From: Flavobacterium succinicans LMG 10402
GTDB lineage: Bacteria > Bacteroidota > Bacteroidia > Flavobacteriales > Flavobacteriaceae
Length of the DNA stretch: 64,000 nt
NCBI RefSeq assembly: GCF_000611675.1
Contig: NZ_JATV01000005.1
Location: forward strand, 1-64,000
Reading direction: 5' to 3'
A program made the position numbers and the translations under genes. The notes under the pieces were generated by a model. It did no database searches, had not been told where the DNA came from, and worked only from the letters and a program-made list of their open reading frames with translations. Of this stretch, positions 42,604-52,652 are shown in pieces; the stretch's first letter is position 1, and each line of letters opens with the position of its first letter.

Positions 42604-43578
42604 ATGGAAACCTTAGCACAACTCCTCACCTATTTGGCCGATTTATTGGTTTATAATTGCTTGGGACTTAGCGGTACCGATAAATTTGGTGCTGCTTTAC
42701 ATTATTTCATTATCACTTTTAGCGAAATTTCAATTTTGGTGCTTCTGGTTACCTACCTTATGGGCATTGTAACCAATTATTTGCCATTAGATAGTATTCG
42801 GATTTATTTAGAAAAAAATAAAAAAACGGGGATTGGGAATCTAGCAGCATCAACTTTGGGGGCCATTACTCCATTTTGTTCTTGTTCTTCTATACCGCTT
42901 TTTGTTGGAATGCTTAAAGCAAGAATACCTTTTGGAATAACACTTTCATTTTTGATCACATCTCCATTAGTGAATGAAATTGCAATTGCACTATTTTGGG
43001 TAACCTATGGTTGGAAAGTGGCCGTGATATACATTATAACCGGAATCGTTTTAGGTGTTGTTGGAGGTATCGTATTAGAAAAATTAGGAATGGCTAAACA
43101 TGTAGCCGATTGGTTAAAAACCCCCAACTCCTTTCAGTTATCACAAGAAGAAAACAATAGAACGCTTCTTCAACGTCTTCCTGAAATTAACACAGAAGCC
43201 ATTCAAACCTTGAAAAAACTAGTGGTATATGTATTTATCGGCATCGCTATTGGTTCTTTTATTCACGGATATGTACCGCAATCCTTCTTTGAAAGTTATT
43301 TATCAAAATCCAATGTTTTTGCAGTACCTATTGCAGTTTTGGCGGGTATTCCACTTTATATTGATGCCGTAGGAGTTTTGCCTGTTTTAGAATCGTTGGT
43401 TAGTAAAGGAGTACCATTGGGAACTGGAATTGCATTTATGATGGGAGCCATTGGTTTATCCATACCCGAAACCTTACTGCTTAAAAAAGTAATGAAAAAA
43501 AAGTTGATCATTACCTTTTATTGCACCATCGGTATTGGAATGATGCTTGCTGGATTTATGTTTAATATTTTTTTTTAA
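42604..43578 (+). CDS. ArsP_1-family permease (UPF0718/DUF318)
   Basis: A 324-residue inner-membrane protein with about eight to ten membrane segments, matching PF03773. Seen: the hallmark TPFCSCSSIPLFVGM (Cys92, Cys94), SFLITSPLVNEIAIALFWVTYGW, AVLAGIPLYIDAVGVLPV and MMGAIGLSIPETLLL. Some relatives export organoarsenicals or bind metals via the CxC motif; others are uncharacterised. It is third in the sigZ unit, with a terminator after it. Confidence 0.9.
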   Translation: METLAQLLTYLADLLVYNCLGLSGTDKFGAALHYFIITFSEISILVLLVTYLMGIVTNYLPLDSIRIYLEKNKKTGIGNLAASTLGAITPFCSCSSIPLFVGMLKARIPFGITLSFLITSPLVNEIAIALFWVTYGWKVAVIYIITGIVLGVVGGIVLEKLGMAKHVADWLKTPNSFQLSQEENNRTLLQRLPEINTEAIQTLKKLVVYVFIGIAIGSFIHGYVPQSFFESYLSKSNVFAVPIAVLAGIPLYIDAVGVLPVLESLVSKGVPLGTGIAFMMGAIGLSIPETLLLKKVMKKKLIITFYCTIGIGMMLAGFMFNIFF

Positions 43579-43579
43579 T

Positions 43580-43626
43580 ACAAAAAAAGACATGCAGTAC
43601 ACCACATACTACAAGTCTTTTTTTGT
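43580..43626. terminator. Bidirectional terminator after the permease gene
   Basis: ACAAAAAAAGAC (43580-43591) pairs with GTCTTTTTTTGT (43615-43626) across a 23-base loop, between convergent genes. The stem is A/T-heavy but long. Confidence 0.65.
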
Positions 43627-43640
43627 AATATCAAAGCCTT

Positions 43641-45890
43641 TTACTCTCTTGTAAAAGCAATTTTTTCTGTTGGACTGATGATCATATCCACTCCCGTTTT
43701 AGCTTCATTAAATTGAAACGTAACACCCGCTTCTTTAGACTCAAATGTATCTTTTCCTATCTGAGATAAACCAAATTTTGGATAATCGGTAATTTCAGCA
43801 AATAGGACACTGTTTTTTTGTGTAAACTCAATTTTTAAAGGAGCTGCTTTAGTAGAGAATTTACCCAAATAACCATCCAAAATCACATCTTTTTCAATTG
43901 TACCTGAACTTGCATTCCAAATATTATTAGCAGTATTAGAATCAGGAAAAACGTAATCTGGATCTATCACAACACTTTCAATTTCCTCAGTTGAATTGTG
44001 CTGAAATGACCATTCTTTATTGCGCTGCCAAATTTCGACTGGCAATTTCACTCGTGTCACTTTACCACTTTTTGTTTTTACATCAATTACAATAGGCATC
44101 GCCATTTTTTCAAGGTTTTCGATCGTAATGATTGCTCCGTTCTTAGGCTCATTTTTCACGTATTTTACACTATTCACACTTTGATCCAAACGCCAATTGT
44201 TTTGAAACCATGCTCGCCAAAACCAATTCAAATCTTCGCCAGAAACATTCTCCATTGTTCTAAAAAAATCATCTGGTGTAGGATGTTTAAAAGCCCATCT
44301 TTCGATATACTTTTTAAAAGCGGCATCAAAACGTTCGGCCCCCAATACTTGTTCTCTCAAAATCACTAAACCTTCACTGGGTTTAAAATAACAAAGGATA
44401 CCAATGTTCTTTTCTTTCATATTATCCGGAGAACTCATAACTGGTTCTAATTTCGGACTGGTCAACATTTCACTTATAGCATGCAAATCATTTGGTCTGT
44501 CCTTGAATTCACCTTTATTAAATTCAGCTCCACTTAATGAATTGATAAAAGTGTTAAACCCTTCGTCCATCCAAGCAAACAAACGTTCGTTAGAACCAAC
44601 AATCATTGGAAACCAAATGTGTCCAAACTCATGGTCTGTAACGCCCCATAAATCTTTACCTTTGGATTCCCAACTACAAAAAACAATCCCTGGATATTCC
44701 ATTCCGCCTTCGTTACCCGCTACATTTGTAGCAACTGGATAAGGATATTCTAACCATTTTTTAGAGTAATGCTCTATCGAACCTTTTACATACTCTGTTG
44801 AGCGTCCCCAAGCTGCATTTCCAGCAGATTCTACTGGATAAGCAGATAATGCCAAGGCTTTTTTTCCACTCGGTAAATTGATTTTTGCGCCATCTAAAAT
44901 AAATGCAGCTGACGAAGCCCAAGAAACATCGCGGGAATTTTTAATTTGATAATGCCACGTTTTCGTAGCAGTTGTGGTGTTTTTTGCGGTTGCATTCACC
45001 TCGGCTTCGGAACGAATGACTATGGTTTTATCACTGGTTAATGCTGTTTTGTATTGTTTGAATTGCTCTGCAGTATACACTTCTGCTGGGTTCAACAACT
45101 CACCTGAACATACTACAAAATGATTCGCGGGTGCAGTAATTTTAACATCAAAATTACCGTATCCTAAGTAAAATTCTGAAGCACCAAGGTAAGGATGAAC
45201 ATTCCACCCTCTCACATCATCGTACACACACATTCTTGGATACCACTGCGCCATGGTAAAAATTTTTCCATTTTTGGTTCCCAAAACGCCCATTCTATCC
45301 GAACCTTCATTGGGAGCTATAAAAGAAAATTCAATAACTAATTTGACACTTCCTCCTTTAGCTGTAAGAGCTTCCGGCAGAAAAACTTGCATTCGAGTAT
45401 CAGTAATTACAAATTTTACGTCGGTTGCTGTTTTAGCTTTTCCTGAAATAGCTTTAACGGATTTGATTTTAAAACCTCCATCAAAAACTTGTCCTTGGCC
45501 TCCATTTCTACTTCCTGTTAACGGAACAAGCGCGGCACCTCTAGAATCTTCTTTGAATAAATTTTGTTCTAAGTTCAACCACAAAAACTCTAACTTATCT
45601 GGACTGTTGTTGGTGTATGTAATTTCATCCGTCCCCACCACTTCATTGGTAGCGTCATTCAATTTTACCTTCAACTGATAATCCGCCCGATTTTGCCAAT
45701 ACTCAGGGCCTGGCTGACCACTAGCTGAGCGGGTAGGCGTTCCGTTTTTAGTATAAAAATTAGGACCAAACGTATCATGATAATCGTATTTTGATACGGT
45801 GCTTTTGCTTTCAGATGATGTAGGTTGCTGCCCAAAAACGGATAAAACCCCGAAAAAGAGCCCCAAGCATGAAATCCAATTTGCTTTCAT
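43641..45890 (-). CDS. M1-family zinc metallopeptidase, exported
   Basis: A 749-residue aminopeptidase-like protein (752 if an ATG nine bases upstream is used). Seen: a signal peptide (about 1-21), an N-terminal beta domain, the exopeptidase motif [10 protein letters not shown] (about 395) and the zinc motif HEFGH (420-424) followed by the downstream Glu in DEGFNTF. A C-terminal domain has [11 protein letters not shown]1 enzymes trim N-terminal residues; this one should act in the periplasm or at the surface. Single gene. Confidence 0.93.
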   Translation of the reverse strand: MKANWISCLGLFFGVLSVFGQQPTSSESKSTVSKYDYHDTFGPNFYTKNGTPTRSASGQPGPEYWQNRADYQLKVKLNDATNEVVGTDEITYTNNSPDKLEFLWLNLEQNLFKEDSRGAALVPLTGSRNGGQGQVFDGGFKIKSVKAISGKAKTATDVKFVITDTRMQVFLPEALTAKGGSVKLVIEFSFIAPNEGSDRMGVLGTKNGKIFTMAQWYPRMCVYDDVRGWNVHPYLGASEFYLGYGNFDVKITAPANHFVVCSGELLNPAEVYTAEQFKQYKTALTSDKTIVIRSEAEVNATAKNTTTATKTWHYQIKNSRDVSWASSAAFILDGAKINLPSGKKALALSAYPVESAGNAAWGRSTEYVKGSIEHYSKKWLEYPYPVATNVAGNEGGMEYPGIVFCSWESKGKDLWGVTDHEFGHIWFPMIVGSNERLFAWMDEGFNTFINSLSGAEFNKGEFKDRPNDLHAISEMLTSPKLEPVMSSPDNMKEKNIGILCYFKPSEGLVILREQVLGAERFDAAFKKYIERWAFKHPTPDDFFRTMENVSGEDLNWFWRAWFQNNWRLDQSVNSVKYVKNEPKNGAIITIENLEKMAMPIVIDVKTKSGKVTRVKLPVEIWQRNKEWSFQHNSTEEIESVVIDPDYVFPDSNTANNIWNASSGTIEKDVILDGYLGKFSTKAAPLKIEFTQKNSVLFAEITDYPKFGLSQIGKDTFESKEAGVTFQFNEAKTGVDMIISPTEKIAFTRE

Positions 45891-46054
45891 AATGTGCATG
45901 TTTTTATTAGTATGAACACAAATTAAATGAAAAAATAATAGTTTTCACTACTAAAAATATATAAATTAAGATAATTCTTAAGGTTTCTAGCCATCTATTT
46001 CTACATGTATTGTAATATCAATATATTTACACCTCATTATTAAAAATAAACATC

Positions 46055-46909
46055 GTGACTACCATTTCTATAAGCAATTCAAAAATTACTGCTCAATTCA
46101 AAACATTGGGTGCCGAATTATTTTCTTTAAAAGATACAAACAACAAAGAATTCATTTGGGAAGGCAACCCAAAACATTGGGGAAAACACTCCCCTATTTT
46201 ATTCCCAATAGTAGGCTCATTAAAAAACAATTCCTTTGAATACGAAGAAGCCTCTTATTCTCTACCACGCCATGGTTTTGCTCGCGAATTAACCTTTGAA
46301 GTAATTGACAAAAAAGAAGATAGTGTTCTTTTTTCATTACAATCCAATGAAGAAACATTAAAAAAATATCCGTTCTCGTTTGAACTTCAATTGAGCTATA
46401 CCTTAATTGGTAGTTCATTACATTTAGGATACAAAGTCATCAACACTTCGAATACTGTGCTTCCGTTTTCTATAGGTGGACATCCTGCCTTTGCCTTACC
46501 CAAAGCTTTTGAAAAATATAGTTTACAATTTGATACTTCAAATTCACTAACCTATCATTTACTGGAGGAGGGCTTGATTTCAAATCAAACGAAAACCATA
46601 GAAATCCCAAATCAACAATTGAATTTGGAGTATCCGTTATTTGAAAATGATGCTTTGGTGTTCAAAAATATACCTTCAAAATCAGTAACAATTTTAGAAG
46701 AAAACCAACCCATACTCAAAGTAGATTATACCGATTTTCCAGATCTTGGCGTTTGGACTCCAGTAAATGCTCCTTTTATTTGTATTGAACCTTGGTTTGG
46801 TTATTCAGACACACCAAATAATTCAGGAAAAATTATTGAAAAAGAGGGCATTCAATTGGTCGAGCCAAATTCTTTTTTTCAGTCAAATTATACAATAACG
46901 CTCCTTTAA
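46055..46909 (+). CDS. Aldose 1-epimerase family protein (LacX-like)
   Basis: A 284-residue galactose-mutarotase-fold protein. Seen: LGAELFSLKDTNNKEFIWEG near the start, SYSLPRHGFAREL, the catalytic His pair region (SIGGHPAFALP) and CIEPWFGYSDTP with the likely Glu base. It should interconvert sugar anomers in the cytoplasm; the substrate is unknown. The start codon is GTG at 46055. It is followed after 10 bases by a GNAT gene. Confidence 0.88.
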   Translation: MTTISISNSKITAQFKTLGAELFSLKDTNNKEFIWEGNPKHWGKHSPILFPIVGSLKNNSFEYEEASYSLPRHGFARELTFEVIDKKEDSVLFSLQSNEETLKKYPFSFELQLSYTLIGSSLHLGYKVINTSNTVLPFSIGGHPAFALPKAFEKYSLQFDTSNSLTYHLLEEGLISNQTKTIEIPNQQLNLEYPLFENDALVFKNIPSKSVTILEENQPILKVDYTDFPDLGVWTPVNAPFICIEPWFGYSDTPNNSGKIIEKEGIQLVEPNSFFQSNYTITLL

Positions 46910-46919
46910 ATTAAATAAA

Positions 46920-47468
46920 ATGTTAACCATCAACTTCTCTCCTTTTCCGAATTTAGAAACCGAAAGACTCATCTTAAGAAGGGTTTCTACCGATGATATC
47001 AATGAGATATTTGCCTTGCGTTCGAATCCAGAAACTATGAAATACATCCCGAGACCATTAGTAACCAATGAAGAAGAGGCTTTGGCACACTTTAAAATGA
47101 TTGATGATAAAATTGAAACCAACGAAGGCATCAATTGGGCAATTACCTTAAAAGGAAATAACACTATGATCGGACTCATTGGACATTATCGCATCAAACC
47201 TGAACATTATAGAGCCGAAGTTGGGTATATGATTTTACCTGAATATCATGGAAAAGGAATTACTACAGAAGCAGTTCAATGCGTAGTAGATTATGGCTTC
47301 ACTAGAATGAAATTACATTCTATTGAAGGGGTTATTGACCCTGAAAATGAAGCTTCTCAGAAAGTTTTACAAAAATGTGGTTTCGTTAAAGAAGCACATT
47401 TTAAAGAAAATGAATACTTTGACGGTAAATTTATTGATGCGGTGGTATATAGTATATTGAACAAGTAA
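46920..47468 (+). CDS. RimJ/RimL-type GNAT N-acetyltransferase
   Basis: A 182-residue acetyltransferase of the RimJ/RimL group. Seen: LETERLILRRVSTDDINEIF, IGLIGHYRIKPEHYRAEVGYMI, the acetyl-CoA loop PEYHGKGITTEAVQ and IDPENEASQKVLQKCGF. Substrates of these enzymes are often protein or peptide N termini. It lies between the aldose epimerase and the TonB receptor with short spacing, suggesting one transcript for the three genes. Confidence 0.9.
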   Translation: MLTINFSPFPNLETERLILRRVSTDDINEIFALRSNPETMKYIPRPLVTNEEEALAHFKMIDDKIETNEGINWAITLKGNNTMIGLIGHYRIKPEHYRAEVGYMILPEYHGKGITTEAVQCVVDYGFTRMKLHSIEGVIDPENEASQKVLQKCGFVKEAHFKENEYFDGKFIDAVVYSILNK

Positions 47469-47472
47469 AAAA

Positions 47473-49671
47473 ATGAAACAAGTTATCATCACCTTGTTTT
47501 GTCTATGCTCTTTTATGGGCTTTTCGCAAGTAACAAAAGATAGCGTGAATGCCGTTGAATTAAACGAACTAGTGGTTAGCGCTAGACGTTTTGCACAACC
47601 TAAAAAGAAAATGACACAGCAATTAGAAACGCTGTCCAAAAAGCAAATCGAGTTTCAAAATTTTCAAACCAGCTCTGATGCACTTGCGAATTCTGGAACA
47701 TTGGCAGTTCAAAAATCACAACAAGGTGGCGGAAGTCCAATTATTAGAGGATTTGAATCCAGTAGAATTCTATTACTTGTAGACGGAATCCGAATGAACA
47801 ACCTTATTTATCGAGCTGGTCATTTGCAAAATATTATCACCGTTGATAAAAATATGCTCGATAACATTGATGTGCTCTTTGGTCCTTCTTCTACCGTCTA
47901 TGGAAGTGATGCAATGGGTGGAGCTATTTTTCTTCAAACCAAAAACCCCCGTTTACTTGACGAAAATGACAATAAAAAGTTTTCTGGAAACGTATTGTCT
48001 TCTTATAGCACTGTAAACGAAGGCAAATCTGGTCATTTTGATTTTAATTATGCTGGCAATCGATGGGCGAGCCTAACCTCTTTTTCTTATAATGAATTTG
48101 GAGATTTAAGAATGGGAAAAAACAAAAATGGTAACAATGCTTTCTTTGGAGAACGCCCTTTTTATGTAGTAACCAATAACGAAGTAGACACTCAAGTGGC
48201 TAACACAAATAAATACATTCAGAAATTCTCTGGCTACTCCCAATATGATTTTATGCAAAAAGTAGTTTTTAAGCAAAACGAATCTACTAAACATCAATTG
48301 AATATTCAATATTCCACTACTTCTGATATTCCAAGATACGACCGTTTGACGGACACGAATACATCAGGGAAATTAAGGTCGGCTGTTTGGAATTACGGTC
48401 CACAAGACAGATTTTTATCAGCCTATAAACTTGTAAAAAAAGACATTTTTGGCTCCACAACCTTGAATTTGAACGCTAGTTATCAAAAAGTAGAAGAAAG
48501 CAGGATTACCAGAAGTTTTGGTAGCGCCAATCAAACTTCTAGAATTGAAAAAGTAAATGTGTATGCTTTGACTTCTGATTTTAAAACTAAAATTGGCAAT
48601 GGAGATTTGGTATACGGTGCCGACTTTTATTATGATGATTTACAATCAAAAGGAATTCGAAAAAACATCTTAACTGGCGCGGAATCCGTTACAGATTCCC
48701 GTTATCCTGATGGAAAAAACAATACACTTAGAGCCGAAGCATTTGCTTATTTCAATAATGACATTACTGATTTGACAACATTCAATACTAGCTTTAGAGG
48801 TGGTTATACACAATTGAATAGCGAAGCAAATACTAATTTTTTCAAACTTCCTTACACCACTGTAAAACAAGAAAGTTTTACCTACAGCGGAGCTATTGGA
48901 ATTGCTCATAACCCTAGTAAGAATTTGAAATTAGCATTCAATTTAGCCTCTGCTTTTCGAGTACCGAATATTGATGATTTGGCTAAAATTTTCGAATCCA
49001 TTCCCGGAAGAGTCATTGTTCCCAATCAAAACATAAAACCAGAACAATCTGTCACTGCTGATATGGGAATCACCTTTTGGGAAGGCAAACGGTTTCAACT
49101 AGAAAACACCTTCTTTTATACTCGTTTGTATGATGCTATCGTGACCTCACCTTTTGAACTCAATGGACAAAATAGTCTCATTTATGAAGGACAATTAAGT
49201 CAAATCTACGCGAATCAAAATCAAGGAAAAGGGGAAATTGTAGGGCTTTCCACTTCTCTAAAATGGTATTTGTTTCCAAAATTGCTTTTGTATGGTAACT
49301 TCAATTACACCAACGGAAGAGTTGAAAACAATTCAGGCCGCTTTCCGTTAGACCATATAGCTCCAACCTATGGAAAAGTAGGCTTGAGTTATGAAGCCGA
49401 TAAGTGGATGGTGGATACCTATGTTTTATACAATGGCAAAAAAAGACTAAAAGAGTATTCTCCAAGTGGAGAAGATAATTTACAATATGCGCCAGCCAAC
49501 GGAATGCCTGCTTGGGAAACCTATAATTTGAAAGGAGCGTATAAATTAATAAATAATCTTACCCTCTTTTCTGGTATAGAAAACTTATTGGACACACAAT
49601 ACAGAACTTTTGCTTCTGGAATAAATGCTGGAGGACGAAATTTTTATTTGGGAGGAAAGTATACGTTTTAA
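47473..49671 (+). CDS. TonB-dependent outer-membrane receptor (hemoglobin/transferrin-receptor-like)
   Basis: A 732-residue receptor. Seen: a signal peptide (about 1-19), a TonB-box-like ELNELVVSA, a plug (about 45-160; PIIRGFESSRILLLVDGIRMN, VYGSDAMGGAIFL) and a C-terminal barrel ending in aromatic FYLGGKYTF. The phrase NLIYRAGHLQNI is typical of the hemoglobin/transferrin/lactoferrin receptor group, so an iron or heme ligand is possible but unproven. It starts 4 bases after the GNAT gene. A hairpin follows. Confidence 0.88.
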   Translation: MKQVIITLFCLCSFMGFSQVTKDSVNAVELNELVVSARRFAQPKKKMTQQLETLSKKQIEFQNFQTSSDALANSGTLAVQKSQQGGGSPIIRGFESSRILLLVDGIRMNNLIYRAGHLQNIITVDKNMLDNIDVLFGPSSTVYGSDAMGGAIFLQTKNPRLLDENDNKKFSGNVLSSYSTVNEGKSGHFDFNYAGNRWASLTSFSYNEFGDLRMGKNKNGNNAFFGERPFYVVTNNEVDTQVANTNKYIQKFSGYSQYDFMQKVVFKQNESTKHQLNIQYSTTSDIPRYDRLTDTNTSGKLRSAVWNYGPQDRFLSAYKLVKKDIFGSTTLNLNASYQKVEESRITRSFGSANQTSRIEKVNVYALTSDFKTKIGNGDLVYGADFYYDDLQSKGIRKNILTGAESVTDSRYPDGKNNTLRAEAFAYFNNDITDLTTFNTSFRGGYTQLNSEANTNFFKLPYTTVKQESFTYSGAIGIAHNPSKNLKLAFNLASAFRVPNIDDLAKIFESIPGRVIVPNQNIKPEQSVTADMGITFWEGKRFQLENTFFYTRLYDAIVTSPFELNGQNSLIYEGQLSQIYANQNQGKGEIVGLSTSLKWYLFPKLLLYGNFNYTNGRVENNSGRFPLDHIAPTYGKVGLSYEADKWMVDTYVLYNGKKRLKEYSPSGEDNLQYAPANGMPAWETYNLKGAYKLINNLTLFSGIENLLDTQYRTFASGINAGGRNFYLGGKYTF

Positions 49672-49684
49672 CCAATTGAAATAC

Positions 49685-49728
49685 CAAGTGTTGCTTTTTT
49701 TATATTTAAAAAACCAATGCTTGGTTAT
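49685..49728 (+). terminator. Probable terminator after the TonB receptor gene
   Basis: ACCAAGTGTTG near 49690 pairs with CAATGCTTGGT near 49728 with two G-U pairs. T and A runs inside the loop can extend the stem. No long T run follows, so function as a terminator is uncertain. Confidence 0.45.
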
Positions 49729-49795
49729 CATTAATCCATATTCGGCTCAGAATTTTCCCAAAAATAGATTTACCTTTACCGTAAATTAAACAAAC

Positions 49796-50353
49796 ATGAA
49801 AAAAACAATTGCATTTCTTTTATTATTAGTAGTCACAACAAGTTTTGGCCAAACATACGTCAAATTTAATGGTGCAACAGCTTTAGTTGGCGTTCCAAAT
49901 ATTGGGATTGAAACAAGCATTGGAAAAAAATTGACATTTAATTTTGATGTAATGGCTTCATTCTGGAAATCTTTTGATGGTCATCATCCTATGCAATTTT
50001 ACACTTTTACTCCAGAGGTTCGTTATCACTTTAAAGAAAAATATAACGGCTGGTATTTTGGTGGACACGCAGGACCTGATATTTATAAAATTCAGAAATG
50101 GAATTATTGGAACACTAATAAATACGAAGAAGGATTTGGCTATCGATTAGGAGCTACCATTGGATATAACTTTAAAATCTCTGACAAGATTGTCTTAGAT
50201 GCATTTGTTGGCGGTGGTTGGCATCAAGGTTTTTATAAAGGATATTACAATGATGGCACACCCGGACGCTATGAAAAGGCTAAAGATTGGAACAAAAGTG
50301 GCGAGTGGTTGCCGTATCGTGGTGGACTAATGCTCTCTTATAAATTAAATTAA
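49796..50353 (+). CDS. DUF3575-like outer-membrane protein
   Basis: A 185-residue exported beta-barrel protein. Seen: a signal peptide (about 1-18, ending SFGQ) and alternating strands with aromatic ends: NIGIETSIGKKLTFN, FYTFTPEVRYHF, YFGGHAGPD, YRLGATIGYNF, ending RGGLMLSYKLN. This matches the DUF3575 pattern as I remember it. Function is unknown. It ends 4 bases inside the convergent VF530-type gene. Confidence 0.82.
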   Translation: MKKTIAFLLLLVVTTSFGQTYVKFNGATALVGVPNIGIETSIGKKLTFNFDVMASFWKSFDGHHPMQFYTFTPEVRYHFKEKYNGWYFGGHAGPDIYKIQKWNYWNTNKYEEGFGYRLGATIGYNFKISDKIVLDAFVGGGWHQGFYKGYYNDGTPGRYEKAKDWNKSGEWLPYRGGLMLSYKLN

Positions 50354-50574
50354 AACTTAGAGAGCGATCGTATATACAACTCTTCTACTTGTTTGCGAGC
50401 CCAATCTGTTTTTCGTAAAAAGGTTAAGCTGGACTTGATACTTGGATTATTTGTAAAGCACTTTATTTTTATCAATTCGCTCAAAGTATCAAATCCGTAT
50501 AAACCGACTAATTGCTCTACCATCTTTTGAAGGGTGATACCGTGTAATGGATCGTTTGATTTTTTATTTTCCAT
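50350..50574 (-). CDS. VF530-family DNA-binding-like protein
   Basis: A 74-residue protein matching PF09905 (VF530). Seen: DPLHGITLQKMVEQLVGLYGF and CFTNNPSIKSSLTFLRKTDWAR, the family hallmark. A structure of a member is helical and was proposed to bind DNA, but no role is established. I chose the internal ATG at 50574 because the upstream six residues (MLYICL) are unlike the family. Confidence 0.85.
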   Translation of the reverse strand: MENKKSNDPLHGITLQKMVEQLVGLYGFDTLSELIKIKCFTNNPSIKSSLTFLRKTDWARKQVEELYIRSLSKF

Positions 50575-50606
50575 AAGGCAAATGTATAGCATTTTTGTAA
50601 AAAGAA

Positions 50607-50637
50607 TTGTGCTTTCATTAATTTGTACCTAAATTTG
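50607..50637 (+). promoter_or_regulatory. Promoter of smpB
   Basis: TTG at 50607-50609 and TAAATTTG at 50630-50637 are 20 bases apart and fit the Bacteroidota pattern. The smpB ATG lies 7 bases after the box, so the message would be nearly leaderless. Confidence 0.7.
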
Positions 50638-50644
50638 CTGACCT

Positions 50645-51097
50645 ATGCAAAAAACAGTCAACATACTTAATAAAAGAGCGCGTTTTGATTATGAAATAAT
50701 CGAAACTTTTACTGCTGGAATTGTTTTGGCAGGCACCGAGATAAAATCCATTCGTTTGGGTAAAGCCAATATTACTGAAAGTTTTTGTGAATTTAACAAC
50801 AATGAACTATTCGCTATCAATACCTATATTGAAGAATATGCCTTTGGAAACCAATTCAATCACAAAGCCAGAAGTGAACGCAAATTATTACTGAATAAAC
50901 GAGAATTAAAATCCTTAGCAAGAAGTGTACAAGCCAAAGGTTTAACCATTGTGCCCTTAAAAATGTTCACCAATGAAAAAGGAATGGCAAAACTACAAAT
51001 TGGCCTTTGCAGAGGTAAAAAAACATACGACAAAAGGGAATCACTCAAAGAACAAGACACCAAACGTGATTTGGATCGGATTAAGAAGGCTTTTTAA
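50645..51097 (+). CDS. smpB: SsrA-binding protein SmpB
   Basis: A 150-residue tmRNA partner for rescue of stalled ribosomes. Seen: KRARFDYEI, AGIVLAGTEIKSIRLGKANI, NHKARSERKLLLNKREL and the C-terminal KKTYDKRESLKEQDTKRDLDR tail, typical of the family. The tmRNA gene (ssrA) is not in the window. Single gene with its own promoter. Confidence 0.97.
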   Translation: MQKTVNILNKRARFDYEIIETFTAGIVLAGTEIKSIRLGKANITESFCEFNNNELFAINTYIEEYAFGNQFNHKARSERKLLLNKRELKSLARSVQAKGLTIVPLKMFTNEKGMAKLQIGLCRGKKTYDKRESLKEQDTKRDLDRIKKAF

Positions 51098-51162
51098 TTT
51101 CACTATTCTTTTGTAATTTTCAAAGTTAAAATCATTATTTTTACTATACTAACCTTAAAAAA

Positions 51163-51807
51163 ATGATTTTGAAAAAACTATTATTATCCTTACTCGCATT
51201 AACTTTTTTCAGTTGTGGAACCAATACTGCCATTGTTAACAGTTGGAGCGATCCGACAACAACTATTGAACAACAACATTTCAAAAAAATACTAGTTGTT
51301 GCATTAGTCAAAGACGAAGCTACTCGCCGAGTAACTGAAAACCGAATCTCTTCCTCCAATCCAGTATTTGTGACTTCTTTTCAATATTTGAATGGAACAA
51401 ATTTAGAATTAAGCAAAGAACAAAAACTCAAAATCCTTAAAGATGAGAATTTTGATGGGGTACTTACCATGCGCTTGGTGAGCAAAGAAAAAGAGACCAA
51501 TTATGTTCCAGGTACTAACACTTCTCTTTTTTATGGTGGCTTTAATGGCATGTATTCTGGTATCTACGGCTATGGTTTTGGCAATTGGTACGGAATGTAT
51601 TCGCCTAATTTTTATACTCCTGGATACTACCAAGAAAACACCTATTATATGGTAGAAACCAATATCTTTTCCTTAAATCAAAACAAATTAATTTGGACAG
51701 GAACTACAAAATCTTCTAACGCATCAGACTTAGGGCTTAAAGTAGACGAAATAATGAAAACACTTTATGGTCAAATGATCAAAGACAAAACGGTCATTAA
51801 AAAATAA
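51163..51807 (+). CDS. Hypothetical lipoprotein, 214 aa
   Basis: A 214-residue exported lipoprotein: MILKKLLLSLLALTFFSC has a lipobox TFFSC with Cys18. The body includes VNSWSDPTTTIEQQHFKKILVVALVKD, which resembles DUF4136-type lipoproteins, and a Gly/Tyr-rich stretch (GFNGMYSGIYGYGFGNWYG) near residues 125-145. I cannot name a function. It is followed by a terminator shared with pcm. Confidence 0.75.
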   Translation: MILKKLLLSLLALTFFSCGTNTAIVNSWSDPTTTIEQQHFKKILVVALVKDEATRRVTENRISSSNPVFVTSFQYLNGTNLELSKEQKLKILKDENFDGVLTMRLVSKEKETNYVPGTNTSLFYGGFNGMYSGIYGYGFGNWYGMYSPNFYTPGYYQENTYYMVETNIFSLNQNKLIWTGTTKSSNASDLGLKVDEIMKTLYGQMIKDKTVIKK

Positions 51808-51814
51808 AAAAAAA

Positions 51815-51845
51815 CGGTTAGTGAAAAATCTAACCGCTTTTTTTA
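51815..51845. terminator. Bidirectional terminator
   Basis: CGGTTAG (51815-51821) pairs with CTAACCG (51830-51836), flanked by A and T runs, between convergent genes. Confidence 0.8.
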
Positions 51846-51846
51846 T

Positions 51847-52488
51847 CTAATTTTTATCTTCTAGCAAAGGAACAAAACGAAATTCTCCAAACTCATGTTT
51901 TTCAAATTGCGTAGCATTTTTCCTAATGAGCAAAGTCATAATTTGAACTTCTTCTCCCAAAGGAATAACTAACCTTCCTCCTATTTTTAGTTGAGCCATC
52001 AAAGGCTTAGGAATAAATGGTGCTCCTGCTGTAACAATAATACTATCAAATGGTGCGTGTAATGGCAACCCCTTGTAACCATCACCAAAAGACACATGCT
52101 TAGGTCTGATTCCTAATTTTCGGAACAAAACAGACGTTTTTTTAAACAATTCACTTTGGCGTTCTACGCTATACACTTTAGCTCCTAAAGCACATAATAC
52201 TGCCGTTTGATACCCAGAACCTGTTCCTATTTCAAGTACTTTATCTTCTTTTTTTACTTCCAATAATTGAGACTGAAAAGCAACCGTGTAGGGCTGAGAA
52301 ATGGTTTGATCAGCACCAATTGGAAATGCCTTATCTTGATAAGCATACGCCTCAAAACTAGAATCTAAAAAAAGGTGTCTTGGTATTTTTCCGATAGCCT
52401 CTAATACAGCCATATCCGTAATTCCTTTTTCTTTTAAAAGAGTAACCAATTGATTTCTAAGTCCTTGATGTTTAGCAGTATCTTTCAA
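51847..52488 (-). CDS. pcm: Protein-L-isoaspartate O-methyltransferase
   Basis: A 213-residue SAM-dependent enzyme that starts repair of damaged aspartyl residues. Seen: IPRHLFLDSSFEAYAYQDKAFPIGADQTISQPY, the SAM motif LEIGTGSGYQTAVL (about 81-94) and SIIVTAGAPFIPKPL. The length is normal. The start codon is TTG at 52488 (MKDTAKHQGLRNQL); the nearest ATG would remove 25 conserved residues. It is transcribed away from the oxidoreductase gene. Confidence 0.94.
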   Translation of the reverse strand: MKDTAKHQGLRNQLVTLLKEKGITDMAVLEAIGKIPRHLFLDSSFEAYAYQDKAFPIGADQTISQPYTVAFQSQLLEVKKEDKVLEIGTGSGYQTAVLCALGAKVYSVERQSELFKKTSVLFRKLGIRPKHVSFGDGYKGLPLHAPFDSIIVTAGAPFIPKPLMAQLKIGGRLVIPLGEEVQIMTLLIRKNATQFEKHEFGEFRFVPLLEDKN

Positions 52489-52606
52489 TGTTGTTTATAA
52501 TTATTTCGGCAAAAATAAACTAAAAATTCAAATTCCAAATGGAAAATAAAACCAATTAAAAGTACAATTAACCAACTTTTATCAGTAGGATTTAGATAGA
52601 TTACCA

Positions 52607-52636
52607 TTGGTAATTCTCATTAAATTGCTATTTTTG
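52607..52636 (+). promoter_or_regulatory. Promoter of the oxidoreductase operon
   Basis: TTG at 52607-52609 and TATTTTTG at 52629-52636 are 19 bases apart, a full match to the Bacteroidota pattern, 17 bases before the start codon at 52653. Confidence 0.7.
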
Positions 52637-52652
52637 TAAAAAGAACATTCTT

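Noticed and set aside
45253-45678. A 141-codon open frame antisense to the M1 peptidase gene.
   Set aside because: It is fully inside a well-supported gene and its product has no domain-like features. The same applies to long antisense frames at 8135-8542, 26443-26823 and 27243-27590.
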